A stretch of 64,000 nt of DNA, from the NCBI RefSeq assembly GCF_009834125.1, contig NZ_CP047146.1, forward strand, positions 5,697,501 through 5,761,500. The letters run 5' to 3'. The stretch comes from Streptomyces sp. GS7. GTDB lineage: Bacteria > Actinomycetota > Actinomycetes > Streptomycetales > Streptomycetaceae. The first letter of the stretch is position 1, and each line of letters opens with the position of its first letter. The notes beneath the pieces are model-generated. The model was not told the DNA's origin. It saw nothing but the letters and a program-made list of their open reading frames with translations, and ran no database searches. The translations under genes were made by a program, and so were the position numbers. Positions 26,712 through 36,110 of the stretch are shown here, piece after piece.

Positions 26712-26782
26712 GACGCCATCGTCACCGACCAGAGCCTTTAATGGGTATTGGCATTCTCGTAGGTGGGCCTAAAGAGGTTCTT

Positions 26783-27712
26783 ATGTACGACCCCACGCGG
26801 CTGGCCGCTCTCGTAGCGGTCGCGGAGGCCGGCTCGATCACCCGGGCCGCGGCCCGGCTCGGCTACACGGCACCCGCGCTCTCCCAGCAGCTCGCCAAGC
26901 TGGAGCGGGAGACCGGGACGGCGCTGCTGGTGCGCCACCACCGCGGGGCCCGGCTGACCGCGGCCGGCGAGCTGCTGCTGGTCCGGGCCCGCCGGGTGCT
27001 CGACGAGCTGGACCAGGCGCGGCACGAGCTGTCCCTGCTGGCCGGGCTCTCCGGCGGCCGGCTGCGGGTCGGCACGTTCATGACCGCCGGTACGCATCTG
27101 CTGCCGCCCGCGCTCAGCGCCTTCCGCCGCGCCCACCCGGACGTGGAGCTGAGCGTCACCGAGTACGTACCGCCCGAGGGCACGGAAGCGCTGGCGGTCG
27201 GGCAGGTCGATCTGGCGCTGACGCATGAGTACGTGCCGGGCGAGGCGCTGCCGACGCCGGACGGAGTGCGGCTGGAGGCACTGCTGACCGAGGAGTTGGT
27301 GCTGGTCACCGCGCCCGGCCACGCCCTGTCGGCGGGTTCCGGGCGGCTGCCGCTCGCCGAGTTGGCCGGGCAGCCGCTGGTCAGCATGGCCCCGGCCGAC
27401 CCCAACCGGCGGGCGGTGGAAGCGGCGTTGGCCGCGGCCGGGGCGAGTGTCGCGGTGCGCTGCGAGTCGCCGGGCTATGCGGTGGTGTGCGCGCTGGTGA
27501 GCGCGGGCCTGGGGGTGGCGGTGGTACCGGAGATGATGGCGACCGGCTCGGTGACCCCGCTGGGCATCCGGCACTTGGAACCGCCGGAGCTGCGCCGCCG
27601 GATCTCGGTGGCCTACCGCCCCGGTGGCGGGACCCCGGCCGCGGACACCCTGCGCGCGCTGCTGCGCGGCGCCTTCGCCCGCCACCCGGCCCGCAACGGC
27701 CCGACGCCCTGA
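26783..27712 (+). CDS. LysR-family regulator next to LysE exporter
   Basis: The 309-residue regulator has an N-terminal winged helix ([35 protein letters not shown] in overlapping motif) and a LysR substrate domain ([20 protein letters not shown]). ATG 26783 follows AGAGG. The longer frame from 26741 lacks a ribosome site. It is divergent from lysE-like 26031-26711 and so likely activates or represses export in response to its ligand. The intergenic DNA has a CTTTA...TAAAG pair but no strong operator. Confidence 0.88.
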   Translation: MYDPTRLAALVAVAEAGSITRAAARLGYTAPALSQQLAKLERETGTALLVRHHRGARLTAAGELLLVRARRVLDELDQARHELSLLAGLSGGRLRVGTFMTAGTHLLPPALSAFRRAHPDVELSVTEYVPPEGTEALAVGQVDLALTHEYVPGEALPTPDGVRLEALLTEELVLVTAPGHALSAGSGRLPLAELAGQPLVSMAPADPNRRAVEAALAAAGASVAVRCESPGYAVVCALVSAGLGVAVVPEMMATGSVTPLGIRHLEPPELRRRISVAYRPGGGTPAADTLRALLRGAFARHPARNGPTP

Positions 27713-27752
27713 CTCCTCGACGCCCCGACGTCCGCCGCCGGCCGTGGCGGGC

Positions 27753-28181
27753 TCAGGGCACCGGCGCCCGCCACGGCATCGCGATCCAGACGGTCTTGCC
27801 CCCGGTGGCGGTCGGCTCCACCGAGAGCCGGCCGCCGTGTTCCGCGGCCAGGCAGCGGATGATGACCAGGCCCCGGCCGTTGTCCTGCTGGACGGCGGCG
27901 GGCAGCCGGCGCGGCCATCGGGGGTGACTGTCGGTGACGCCGATGCGCAGCCGTTCGTCGCGGTCCAGCCGCAGCTCGACGGTGAAGGTCGGGGACTGGC
28001 CGAAGGTGTGCTGAACGGCGTTGGTGGCGAGTTCGGAGACGATCAGCCGGACGGAGTCGGCGGTGTCGGAGCCGCCGGGGAGGCCCCACTGAGTGAGTAC
28101 GTCCAGGACGTGTCTGCGGGCGGTGGCGACCGAGGTCGGGTCGCTTGGCAGGGTGAGGCTGGATTCCTGGTGGTCTGCCAT
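27753..28181 (-). CDS. ATP-binding anti-sigma-type regulatory kinase (HATPase_c_2)
   Basis: The 142-residue protein has the GHKL fold of RsbW/SpoIIAB-like kinases: N-box [13 protein letters not shown]1 VTDSHPR and G2 [13 protein letters not shown]. Streptomyces hold many such genes, often beside DUF397 or XRE regulators, but none is adjacent here. ATG 28181 is preferred. An open extension to 28322 lacks family similarity. A CAGAGTTC/GAACTCTG repeat lies upstream at 28329-28371. The partner sigma or anti-anti-sigma factor is unknown. Confidence 0.87.
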   Translation of the reverse strand: MADHQESSLTLPSDPTSVATARRHVLDVLTQWGLPGGSDTADSVRLIVSELATNAVQHTFGQSPTFTVELRLDRDERLRIGVTDSHPRWPRRLPAAVQQDNGRGLVIIRCLAAEHGGRLSVEPTATGGKTVWIAMPWRAPVP

Positions 28182-28328
28182 GGCGACGCCGTCCCTTTCC
28201 CACCGAGGCTCGGCTCCGGCCCGCCGGGAAGCCGAGATGCCGATCAGGACGCCGACGGCCTCGGATGTGTGCTGTGCGCCAGACTGCCACCCATGCTGCC
28301 GGTACGGTGGGCGATCGCCCAAGATATA

Positions 28329-28371
28329 CAGAGTTCTATCGCTGTTCTATCGCCCGATGCGGTGAACTCTG
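28329..28371. promoter_or_regulatory. Long-armed inverted repeat upstream of the HATPase gene
   Basis: CAGAGTTC (28329-28336) and GAACTCTG (28364-28371) flank 27 nt that also hold a direct repeat of GTTCTATCGC. It could be a double operator in the space between the HATPase gene and the bioF 3' end. Confidence 0.35.
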
Positions 28372-28472
28372 CTACGAGAGGCCGTATTTGGGGCAGAGGA
28401 GGCGCTCGCGGCGCGCGGTGTCCGGCCGGGCGGCGGTGCCCCGTACGGCGTGGGAACCGCCGCCCGGACGGC

Positions 28473-29687
28473 TCAGACCGGCGGTGCGGTGGCCACGATC
28501 GTGCCCACCGCCGCTGCGATCTGGTCATCCGTCAGGTCCGCGCGTGCGGTCAGCCGCAGCCGGGAGATCCCGTCCGGTACGGACGGCGGCCGGAAGCAGC
28601 CTGCCACCAGCCCGGCCGCGCGGCAGTCGGCGGCCCAGCGCACCGCGGCCTCCGGGGAGGGGGCCCGTACCGAGACCACCGCGGCGTCCGGGCGGACGGC
28701 CGCGAGGCCCGCAGCGGTGAGCCGGGTGTGCAGCTCCCGCGCCACCTCCCGGGCTCGTGCGGCACGTTGCGGTTCCCGCTCCAGCAAGCGCAGCGCGGCG
28801 AGTGCGCCGCCGACGGCCGCGGGCGCCAGCCCGGTGTCGAAGATGAACGTGCGGGCGGTGTTGACCAGATGCTCGATGACCCGGGCCGGGCCCAGCACCG
28901 CACCGCCCTGCGAGCCCAGCGACTTGGAGAGCGTCACGGTGGTCACCACATCGGCGTCGCCGGCGAGTCCGGCGGCCCGCAGCGCGCCGCGGCCCCCGTC
29001 GCCCAGCACGCCCAGCCCGTGCGCGTCGTCGACGAGGAGGGCCGCGCCCCGCGACCGGCAGGCGTCGGCGAGCGCGGGCAGCGGCGCGGCGTCGCCGTCG
29101 ACGGAGAAGACCGAGTCGGTCACCGCGAGCGCCCGCCCGTCGTGACCGGTCAGCGCGGCGCGCACGGCCTCCGGGTCGGCGTGCGGCGCCACTTCGGTAC
29201 GGGCCCGGGAGAGCCGGCAGCCGTCGATGAGGGAGGCGTGGTTGCCCGCGTCGGAGACGAGCAGGGTGCCGGGGGCGGTGAGTGCGGTGACCGCGGCGAG
29301 GTTCGCGGCGTAGCCGGAGGACAGCACCAGCGCCGCCTCGAATCCGCAGAACTCGGCCAGCGCCCGCTCCAGTTGGGCATGGAGTTCGGTGCTGCCGGTG
29401 ACCAGCCGGGAGCCCGTGGCGCCGGCGCCCCAGCGGTACGCGGCCTCGGCCGCGCCGTGCACGACCTCGGGGTGCCGGGCAAGCCCCAGGTAGTCGTTGC
29501 TCGCCAGGTCGAGCAGCGGGGAGTCGGCGGGGCGGGGCCGCAGCGTCCGGACGAGTCCGGCGCGGCGGCGTTCGCCGCGAGCGGTGTCGATCCAGTCGAA
29601 GGCCGCGCCGGTCGCCGGTCGCGGGGGCGCGGCGGGCGCCGCGGTCGGGGTGTCGTACAGCAGCGACGGGGCGGGGTCGTGCGGCAT
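28473..29687 (-). CDS. bioF: 8-amino-7-oxononanoate synthase
   Basis: The 404-residue PLP enzyme condenses pimeloyl thioester with alanine in biotin synthesis. The N-terminus is a Pro/Ala-rich leader before [18 protein letters not shown], then the cofactor sites [29 protein letters not shown] and the PLP lysine in [15 protein letters not shown] 29687 follows AAGGACG. It is divergent from bioB, whose operon carries the other steps, so a shared operator is likely (29783-29798). Confidence 0.95.
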   Translation of the reverse strand: MPHDPAPSLLYDTPTAAPAAPPRPATGAAFDWIDTARGERRRAGLVRTLRPRPADSPLLDLASNDYLGLARHPEVVHGAAEAAYRWGAGATGSRLVTGSTELHAQLERALAEFCGFEAALVLSSGYAANLAAVTALTAPGTLLVSDAGNHASLIDGCRLSRARTEVAPHADPEAVRAALTGHDGRALAVTDSVFSVDGDAAPLPALADACRSRGAALLVDDAHGLGVLGDGGRGALRAAGLAGDADVVTTVTLSKSLGSQGGAVLGPARVIEHLVNTARTFIFDTGLAPAAVGGALAALRLLEREPQRAARAREVARELHTRLTAAGLAAVRPDAAVVSVRAPSPEAAVRWAADCRAAGLVAGCFRPPSVPDGISRLRLTARADLTDDQIAAAVGTIVATAPPV

Positions 29688-29782
29688 CGGCGTCCTTCGT
29701 CCGGCGGCCTCGAAAGCGGGCTTCGCATCGGCCGTGATTGTGGGCTGTCGATAGACGTTAGCGGTCGTTCCGCACGGGGACA

Positions 29783-29798
29783 GTGTGGTGATACACAC
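29783..29798. promoter_or_regulatory. Inverted repeat in bioF-bioB divergent region
   Basis: GTGTG-N6-CACAC sits in the 180-bp region between bioF and bioB. It is a candidate operator for biotin-responsive control. No birA or bioQ gene is nearby and no match to a known site was confirmed. Confidence 0.35.
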
Positions 29799-29867
29799 AC
29801 CCCGATCGGCGCGCATTGTGGGAATCCTCCTTGGCCGGGAGGTGGGGCGTACGCCAGGATCAACGCC

Positions 29868-31040
29868 ATGGACCTGCTGAACGCATTGGTGGACAAGGGA
29901 CTCCGGCGCGAGGTGCCGACCCGCGAAGAGGCGCTCGCCGTACTGGCGACATCCGATGACGAACTGCTCGACGTGGTGGCCGCGGCCGGGAAGGTGCGCC
30001 GCCAGTGGTTCGGGCGGCGGGTCAAGCTGAACTACCTCGTCAACCTCAAGTCGGGCCTGTGCCCTGAGGACTGCTCGTACTGCTCCCAGCGGCTGGGGTC
30101 GAAGGCCGAGATCCTCAAGTACACCTGGCTCAAGCCCGATGACGCCTCCAAGGCGGCGGCGGCCGGGGTGGCCGGCGGCGCCAAGCGGGTCTGCCTGGTC
30201 GCCAGCGGCCGGGGCCCCACGGACAAGGACGTGGCGCGGGTCTCGGAGACCATCTCCACCATCAAGGAGCAGAACGAGGGCGTGGAGGTGTGCGCCTGCC
30301 TGGGTCTGCTCAGCGACGGCCAGGCGGAGCGGCTGCGCGCGGCGGGCGCCGACGCGTACAACCACAACCTCAACACCTCGGAAGCCACTTACGGCGACAT
30401 CTGCACCACACACGACTTCTCGGACCGGGTCGGCACCGTCCAGCAGGCGCAGGCGGCGGGCATGTCCGCGTGCTCCGGGCTGATCGCCGGTATGGGCGAG
30501 ACCGACGCCGACCTGGTCGACGTGGTCTTCGCACTGCGCGAGCTGGACCCGGACTCGGTGCCGGTCAACTTCCTGATCCCGTTCGAGGGGACGCCGCTGG
30601 CCAAGGAGTGGAACCTCACCCCGCAGCGCTGCCTGCGCATCCTGGCGATGGTCCGGTTCGTCTGCCCGGACGTGGAGGTACGGCTGGCCGGGGGCCGGGA
30701 GGTGCACCTGCGGAGCATGCAGCCGCTCGCCCTCCATCTGGTCAACTCCATCTTCCTCGGCGACTACCTGACCAGCGAGGGCCAGGCCGGCAAGGACGAT
30801 CTGGCGATGATCGCGGACGCCGGCTTCGAGGTGGAGGGTACGGACACCACGACGCTGCCGGAACACCGCAGGGGCGACGAGCCGGCAGCGGAGGCGGTGG
30901 CCGAGGCGGGAGCCGCCTCCGTATCCGCCTCCGACACGGCCGAGACCGCCGGCGTCCCGGCGCCCTCCGACGAGACCCGGCGCGACCTGGTCGCGGTGCG
31001 CCGCCGCGGCGCCGGCACCGATCTGCCGCCCAATGCCTGA
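29868..31040 (+). CDS. bioB: Biotin synthase
   Basis: The 390-residue radical-SAM enzyme inserts sulfur into dethiobiotin. The SAM cluster cysteines are C65, C69 and C72 in CPEDCSYC. Further typical blocks are [18 protein letters not shown] and the RLAGGRE segment near the [2Fe-2S] cluster. ATG 29868 is the first in-frame start and upstream codons hold no GTG/ATG. A C-terminal Ala/Glu-rich tail of about 55 residues after [12 protein letters not shown] exceeds the E. coli protein. The stop overlaps bioA by 8 nt. Confidence 0.96.
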   Translation: MDLLNALVDKGLRREVPTREEALAVLATSDDELLDVVAAAGKVRRQWFGRRVKLNYLVNLKSGLCPEDCSYCSQRLGSKAEILKYTWLKPDDASKAAAAGVAGGAKRVCLVASGRGPTDKDVARVSETISTIKEQNEGVEVCACLGLLSDGQAERLRAAGADAYNHNLNTSEATYGDICTTHDFSDRVGTVQQAQAAGMSACSGLIAGMGETDADLVDVVFALRELDPDSVPVNFLIPFEGTPLAKEWNLTPQRCLRILAMVRFVCPDVEVRLAGGREVHLRSMQPLALHLVNSIFLGDYLTSEGQAGKDDLAMIADAGFEVEGTDTTTLPEHRRGDEPAAEAVAEAGAASVSASDTAETAGVPAPSDETRRDLVAVRRRGAGTDLPPNA

Positions 31041-32346
31041 GCCGCGCACCCCGCTCTCCCCTGAGGAACTGCTCGCGCTCGACCGGCAGCACGTCTGGCA
31101 CCCGTACGGGCCGATGCCCGGCCGGAGCGAGCCGCTGCTGGTCGAGTCGGCCGCCGGCGTCCGGCTGCGACTGGCCCGGCCGGTCGAGGGCCGGGCCGAG
31201 TTGGTGGACGGCATGGCGTCGTGGTGGTCGGCGGTGCACGGGTACAACCACCCGGTGCTCAACGAGGCCGCCCGCGGCCAGCTGTCCCGTATGAGCCATG
31301 TGATGTTCGGCGGGCTCACCCATGAGCCCGCCGTGCGGCTGGCCAAGCGGCTGGTCGACATCACCCCGGAGCCGCTGCGGCACGTCTTCCTCGCCGACTC
31401 CGGCTCGGTGTCGGTCGAGGTCGCGGTCAAGCTGTGCCTCCAGTACTGGCGCTCGCTCGGCAAGCCCCGCAAGCAGCGGCTGCTGACCTGGCGCGGCGGT
31501 TACCACGGCGACACCTGGCAGCCGATGTCCGTCTGCGATCCGGACGGCGGGATGCACGAGTTGTGGCAGGGAGTGCTCCCGCGGCAGATCTTCGCGGACG
31601 CGCCGCCGGCCGGTTTCGACGCCGCGCCGGACGGCGCCTACGCGGACCATCTGCGGGAGCTGATCGCCCGGCACGCCGAGGAGCTGGCCGCGGTGATCGT
31701 GGAGCCGGTGGTGCAGGGCGCGGGCGGGATGTCCTTCCACTCCCCCGGCTATCTGCGGGTGCTGCGGGAAGCCTGCGACGCCCATGGCGTGCTGCTGGTC
31801 TTCGACGAGATCGCCACCGGCTTCGGCCGCACCGGCACGCTCTTCGCCGCCGGGCACGCCGGGGTGGCCCCGGACGTGATGTGTCTGGGCAAGGCGCTGA
31901 CCGGCGGATATCTGACGCTCGCGGCAACGCTGTGCACCGCGGAGATCGCCGACGGCATCTCCCGCGGCGAGCTGCCGGTGCTGGCGCACGGTCCCACCTT
32001 CATGGGCAATCCGCTGGCCGCCGCCGTCGCGGACGCCTCCGTCGAACTGCTGCTGTCCCAGGACTGGGCGCGGGAGGTCGGGCGCGTCGAAGCCGGGCTG
32101 CGGGACGGGCTGGCGGCGGCCCGGGACATCGCCGGGGTGCGCGACGTCCGGGTGCTGGGCGCGATCGGGGTCGTCCAGCTCGACCACCCGGTCGACATGG
32201 CGGCGGCGACCCGCGCCGCGGTCCGGGAGGGCGTCTGGCTGCGCCCGTTCCGGGACCTGATCTACACGATGCCCCCGTACATCACCGGCGACGAGGACGT
32301 GGCGCGGATCTGCGCCGCGGTCCGCGCGGCGGCCCGCGAGGGCTGA
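31033..32346 (+). CDS. bioA: Adenosylmethionine-8-amino-7-oxononanoate aminotransferase
   Basis: The 437-residue class-III PLP aminotransferase makes 7,8-diaminopelargonate using SAM as amino donor. HVWHPYGPM is the family N-terminus, [17 protein letters not shown] and [16 protein letters not shown] are typical, the cofactor Asp lies in [15 protein letters not shown] and the PLP Lys in [13 protein letters not shown] 31033 overlaps the bioB stop, so the genes are coupled. Confidence 0.95.
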   Translation: MPEPRTPLSPEELLALDRQHVWHPYGPMPGRSEPLLVESAAGVRLRLARPVEGRAELVDGMASWWSAVHGYNHPVLNEAARGQLSRMSHVMFGGLTHEPAVRLAKRLVDITPEPLRHVFLADSGSVSVEVAVKLCLQYWRSLGKPRKQRLLTWRGGYHGDTWQPMSVCDPDGGMHELWQGVLPRQIFADAPPAGFDAAPDGAYADHLRELIARHAEELAAVIVEPVVQGAGGMSFHSPGYLRVLREACDAHGVLLVFDEIATGFGRTGTLFAAGHAGVAPDVMCLGKALTGGYLTLAATLCTAEIADGISRGELPVLAHGPTFMGNPLAAAVADASVELLLSQDWAREVGRVEAGLRDGLAAARDIAGVRDVRVLGAIGVVQLDHPVDMAAATRAAVREGVWLRPFRDLIYTMPPYITGDEDVARICAAVRAAAREG

Positions 32347-32396
32347 ACTCCCGTGCAGGGCGGGGGAAGTCGGCACTCCCCCCGCCCCACCACAGA

Positions 32397-32422
32397 CCTT
32401 CCCCTTCCCCTTCCCCTTCCCC
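32397..32422. repeat. Pyrimidine hexanucleotide tandem repeat
   Basis: CCTTCC is repeated four times exactly, plus two bases, between bioA and bioD. The run is all pyrimidine on the + strand and continues into CCATCCCCC. Copy number may vary between strains. Confidence 0.8.
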
Positions 32423-32458
32423 ATCCCCCACCATCAGTACGGAGTTCGGAGGCGCACC

Positions 32459-33160
32459 ATGCCGGTGCTGTTCGTCACGGGTACGGGTACCGAGATCGGC
32501 AAGACCGTGACCACGGCCGCGATCGCCTCGGCGGCGCTCGGCCAGGGCCGCTCGGTGGCCGTGCTCAAGCCCGCCCAGACCGGCGTCACGGCCCAGGAGC
32601 CGGGCGACGCGGCGGAGGTCGAGCGGCTGGCCGGACCGGTCACCGTCGCCGAACTCGCCCGCTTCCCGGAGCCGTTGGCACCCGCGACGGCCGCCCTGCG
32701 GGCCGGTCTGCCGGCGGTGGGCCCGCAGGAGATCGCCGATGCCGCGGCGAAGCTGGCCGCCTCGCACGACCTGGTCCTGGTCGAGGGCGCCGGCGGGCTG
32801 CTGGTCCGCTTCGACGCGGACGGCCACACCCTCGCCGACGCCGCGCGCCTCGCGGGCGCCCCCGTCCTCGTGGTCGTCCAGGCCGGCCTCGGCACCCTCA
32901 ACACCACCGCGCTGACCGCGATGGCGCTGCGCTCGTACGGCATCGACTGCCCCGGCATCGTCGTCGGCAGCTGGCCCGCCGCGCCCGATCTCGCCTGCCG
33001 CTGCAACCTCGACGACCTCCCCGAGGCCGCCGGCGCTCCGCTCCTCGGCCTGGTCCCGGAGGGCTCCGGCACCCTGGCCCCGGCCGCCTTCCGTGCCGCG
33101 GCCGCCGGCTGGCTGGCCCCGGAACTGGGCGGCTCGGGCGCGTTCGGGACGCCCGCGTAA
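32459..33160 (+). CDS. bioD: Dethiobiotin synthetase
   Basis: The 233-residue ATP-dependent enzyme closes the ureido ring of dethiobiotin. The P-loop GTGTEIGKT (7-15), KPAQTG and VEGAGGLLV are the standard BioD motifs. ATG 32459 follows GGAGG within GTTCGGAGGCGCACC. It lies 112 nt after bioA, across the CCTTCC repeat, and completes the bioB-bioA-bioD operon. Confidence 0.95.
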   Translation: MPVLFVTGTGTEIGKTVTTAAIASAALGQGRSVAVLKPAQTGVTAQEPGDAAEVERLAGPVTVAELARFPEPLAPATAALRAGLPAVGPQEIADAAAKLAASHDLVLVEGAGGLLVRFDADGHTLADAARLAGAPVLVVVQAGLGTLNTTALTAMALRSYGIDCPGIVVGSWPAAPDLACRCNLDDLPEAAGAPLLGLVPEGSGTLAPAAFRAAAAGWLAPELGGSGAFGTPA

Positions 33161-33201
33161 TCCGCTCGCCCGGCAGGCGCGTTGCGCCGCATACTGGCGC
33201 G

Positions 33202-33984
33202 ATGGCGGAGAGCCCGGACGGCGAGACGGACGGTGTGCCCGATCTCGGCGCGTGGTACGACCTCCTCAACCCCTGGGGCCCGGACAACGACTTCTACCTG
33301 GGCCTGGTGATGGCCGCGCCCTCCGTCCTCGACGTCGGCTGCGGCACCGGCACCCTGCTGCACCGCGCCCGCGAGGCCGGACACAGCGGCCGCCTCGTCG
33401 GGCTCGACCCGTCCGGGCCGATGCTGGCCAGGGCCCGGCGCCGTACGGACCTCGGCATCACGTGGATCTCCGGCGACGCGCAGTCCCTCGGCTCCCATGG
33501 ACTCGGCGGCTTCGACCTGGTGGTGATGACCGGCCACGCCTTCCAGTGCCTCACCACGGACGACGCGTTACGCGACGCGCTCGCCGCCGTCCGGGGCGCG
33601 CTGTGCGACAGCGGCAGGTTCGCCTTCGAGACGCGCAATCCGCTGGTCCGGCCGTGGGAGCGGTGGACGCCGGACCGGGCGGCGGAGGTGACGCACCCCG
33701 ACGGGCGCACGGTGCGGGTCGCGCACGAGGTCGATCTGCCGGTGGCCGGGGAACTCGTGCGGTTCTCGGAGACGTTCACCGGGCCGGAGCTGGCCGGGCC
33801 GCGGGTGAGCCGGGCCGCGCTGCGGTTTCTCGGCACGGATGCACTGGCGCGGTTTCTGGCCGGGGCCGGGCTGGTGGCTGAGGCGCGGTACGGGGACTGG
33901 GAGCGCGGTCCGCTGACGCCGTCGAGCCCGGAGATCATCACCGTCGCGCGGCGTGATCCCGGGTCAGACCGTCCAGGTGCGTAG
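33202..33984 (+). CDS. Class I SAM-dependent methyltransferase, contains TTA codon
   Basis: The 260-residue protein has a SAM-binding motif I SVLDVGCGTGTLL (about 40-52), motif II GLDPSGPMLARAR and FDLVVMTGHAFQCL as the post-II region. The C-terminal part is a beta-rich substrate domain. Codon 123 is TTA (33568-33570), suggesting bldA-dependent expression. CATACT lies 6 nt before ATG 33202, so the transcript may be leaderless. The substrate is unknown. The 3' end overlaps the convergent toxin gene by 21 nt. Confidence 0.85.
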   Translation: MAESPDGETDGVPDLGAWYDLLNPWGPDNDFYLGLVMAAPSVLDVGCGTGTLLHRAREAGHSGRLVGLDPSGPMLARARRRTDLGITWISGDAQSLGSHGLGGFDLVVMTGHAFQCLTTDDALRDALAAVRGALCDSGRFAFETRNPLVRPWERWTPDRAAEVTHPDGRTVRVAHEVDLPVAGELVRFSETFTGPELAGPRVSRAALRFLGTDALARFLAGAGLVAEARYGDWERGPLTPSSPEIITVARRDPGSDRPGA

Positions 33985-34335
33985 CTCGTCCGCGATGGCG
34001 TGGACGTCCGCGGTGCCTTCCTTGACCAGGCGGGCCAGGTCGCGGACCTGCTCGGGAGAGGTGGCGACCTTCAGGCCGCTGGCGACCAGGTAGCCGTAGG
34101 CCACAGCGGTCGCGAACATGGCGTTCGCCCCCTCCAACGCCGGTACGCGCAGCAGGAGTTGGAGGAGCGCGGCGGCGCGGTCCTGGGGTTCGGGGTAGAC
34201 GGGGACGCCGAATATCTCCGCTTCGTGGCGGCCCACCGCGGCCACCAGGGCGCCCCAGTCGGTGACCTGGGGGTCTCCGGGGGTGTGCTGTTCGGCGATC
34301 AGGAGGAGCCAGGCGAGATCGATGCGCAGTGTCAC
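33964..34335 (-). CDS. Fic/Doc-like toxin with degenerate active-site motif
   Basis: The 123-residue protein is of a type annotated in Streptomyces as a Fic-family toxin component. In the place of the Doc motif HxFxDANKR it reads PALEGANAM (about 65-73): only the Asn (N71) and Ala are kept, and the catalytic His, the Lys and the Arg are absent. The following helix FATAVAYGYLVASG fits the Doc pattern. GTG 34335 overlaps the antitoxin stop (GTGA). It may be an inactive or differently acting Fic fold. Confidence 0.72.
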   Translation of the reverse strand: MTLRIDLAWLLLIAEQHTPGDPQVTDWGALVAAVGRHEAEIFGVPVYPEPQDRAAALLQLLLRVPALEGANAMFATAVAYGYLVASGLKVATSPEQVRDLARLVKEGTADVHAIADELRTWTV

Positions 34336-34592
34336 GTTGTGCCCGGCTGTCCTTCCGGGTGGCTGAGGGGGGTGCGGCCCTGCTCCAGGCCGAATTCTTC
34401 GGCGAAGACCCGTTCGTACTGCTTCATGAAGTCGGAGGCGGCTTCGACGAAGGTCTGGCCGACCTCTCCGGCGTCCTTGAGGACGAGTTCCTCGATATAG
34501 CGGTTCATGCTCACTCCCCGCTGGAGGGCGCGCTCCCGCGCCGCTTCGGCGGTGGCTTCGTCCACGCGGACGTTCAGCTGCGTCTTCGCCAC
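34332..34592 (-). CDS. Ribbon-helix-helix antitoxin paired with the Fic-like protein
   Basis: The 86-residue protein begins MAKTQLNVRVDEATAEAARERALQRGVSMNRYIEELV in pieces typical of CopG/HicB-like ribbon-helix-helix DNA binding. The C-terminal half (QYERVFAEEFGLEQGR) would be the toxin-binding tail. It precedes the toxin gene and their coding regions overlap, as in type II toxin-antitoxin operons. It is likely autoregulatory. No clear operator was identified in the short 34593-34615 gap. Confidence 0.82.
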   Translation of the reverse strand: MAKTQLNVRVDEATAEAARERALQRGVSMNRYIEELVLKDAGEVGQTFVEAASDFMKQYERVFAEEFGLEQGRTPLSHPEGQPGTT

Positions 34593-34615
34593 GCTTCCAA
34601 GCTAGCGCGGATCCG

Positions 34616-35596
34616 CTAGCACCGGCAAGAGCCGCCGTCACCGCCCTCCGCGTGTCCCCCGTGCCCCGCCGGTACCAGGCCCGCCGCCCGCTCCTCCGGC
34701 CGGTTCCGCAGCCCCCGCAGGACCTCCAGGAACGCCCGTTCCGCGGCGGACAGCACACGGTCCCGGCGGCGTACCAGGCTGATGGGGCGGGGTTGCGGGG
34801 CCGGGCTGACGGGGAGTATCGCGAGGGTGCCGGCGCGGACCTCGTCGACGACGGCGTGTTCCGAGATCAGGGCCAGGCCCAGGCCGGCCGCCACGCACTG
34901 CTTGACCGCCTCCGGGCCCCAGATGTCGGCGCGCGGGGCGGCGGCCAGGCCCCAGTCGGCCAGGACGCGTTCTTGGAGTTCGCGGGTCCGGGAGCCCGGT
35001 TCGCGCAGCAGGAAGCGGGCGCGGGCTTCGGTCAGGTCGGCGGGGTCGACGGTGCTGCGCCGGGCCAGCGGATGGTCCGGGGCCGCGATCAGGACCGGGT
35101 GCTCGTCGAGGACGGACTCGACGGCCAGCCGGTCGCCGTGCGGCGTGCCGGCGACGACCGCGATGCCGATGCCGCCGCCGAGCAGCCGCTCCTGCACAGC
35201 CTCGTGGTTGCCGACGAAGACGTCGCAGTCGATGCCGGGGTGGCGCTGCTGGTAGCGGGCCAGGAGGGCGGGCAGCAGGTACGTGCCCACGGTGGTGGAG
35301 CCGCCGACCAGGAGGCGGCCGGTCACCGGGCCCCCGACCTGCTGGACGGCGGCCACCGCCTCCTCGGCGAGCAGGAAGACCCGCTTGCCGTACTCGGCGA
35401 GCACCTCGCCCTCGGCGGTCGGCCGGACGCGGGTGCCGGAGCGGTCGATGAGGGTGACCCGCAGCGACTGTTCGAGCCGGCGGACCTGGTTGGAGACGGA
35501 CGGCTGGCTCATGTAGAGCTTGTGCGCGGCGGCGGAGAAGCCCTGGTGCTCGACGACCTGCATGAAGATCCACAGTCGGTGGAGGTTGAGTTCCAC
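34616..35596 (-). CDS. LysR-family transcriptional regulator (CysB/CbbR-like)
   Basis: The 326-residue regulator has the winged helix HRLWIFMQVVEHQGFSAAAH...LYMSQPSVSNQVRRLE and a LysR substrate domain with GGSTTVGTYLLPALLARY, which is close to the CysL/CbbR subgroup. Its C-terminus ends in a His/Gly/Cys-rich tail (HGGHAEGGDGGSCRC). ATG 35596. Upstream lies a 514-bp gap and then an APC permease in the opposite direction, a plausible target. Confidence 0.88.
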   Translation of the reverse strand: MELNLHRLWIFMQVVEHQGFSAAAHKLYMSQPSVSNQVRRLEQSLRVTLIDRSGTRVRPTAEGEVLAEYGKRVFLLAEEAVAAVQQVGGPVTGRLLVGGSTTVGTYLLPALLARYQQRHPGIDCDVFVGNHEAVQERLLGGGIGIAVVAGTPHGDRLAVESVLDEHPVLIAAPDHPLARRSTVDPADLTEARARFLLREPGSRTRELQERVLADWGLAAAPRADIWGPEAVKQCVAAGLGLALISEHAVVDEVRAGTLAILPVSPAPQPRPISLVRRRDRVLSAAERAFLEVLRGLRNRPEERAAGLVPAGHGGHAEGGDGGSCRC

Positions 35597-36110
35597 GGCC
35601 CTTCCCTCGAAGCTCGGCGCACGGCGCCAGGGGCGCCGTGGGGAAGCGCCATGATCGACAACTCAGCCGACCCTAGCGGGGGAAGTCCCTCCGTGGACAG
35701 GGGCGCCAGGTCGTCGAGCGCACGGGCGGACCGTTCCCCGGCGGCGGACCGGCCCGGCCCGCGGTCCGCCGGGGGCGCCCGGAGGTCGTACCGCGACGCG
35801 ATGACGACCCGTCGGACGAGCCGGGGCAGGTCCGCGCCGCCCGGGTGCGCGGTGGCCGGCCCGGTGTGCCGGCCGGCCGCCGGGATCCGGAACCGTTCCG
35901 CGAACTCCGTGAACACACAGGCGAGTTGACGGTGGCCGGGCGGGCCACTCGGTCGGTGTCGGGGGCGCCGTGGAACGGGTAGCGGACCGCGACACCCGCG
36001 CGCCGCTGCCGAAGCGGCCGGAGCGGATGCCGCACGATGTGATCCGCCGGGAGACCGGAGCGACCGACCGGACCGCTCGCCCACCGCTCCGCCCCAGGAG
36101 GATCGCCGCC
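35597..36110. other. Divergent gap between LysR and APC permease; coding-like minus-strand stretch
   Basis: This 514-bp gap should hold the promoters for both neighbours. On the minus strand, about 35680-35930, a stretch with strong third-position GC reads VFTEFAERFRIPAAG... LVRRVVIASRYDLRAPP, but it has no good start or ribosome site and runs into the LysR gene. It may be a gene remnant. Nothing else was recognised. Confidence 0.35.
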
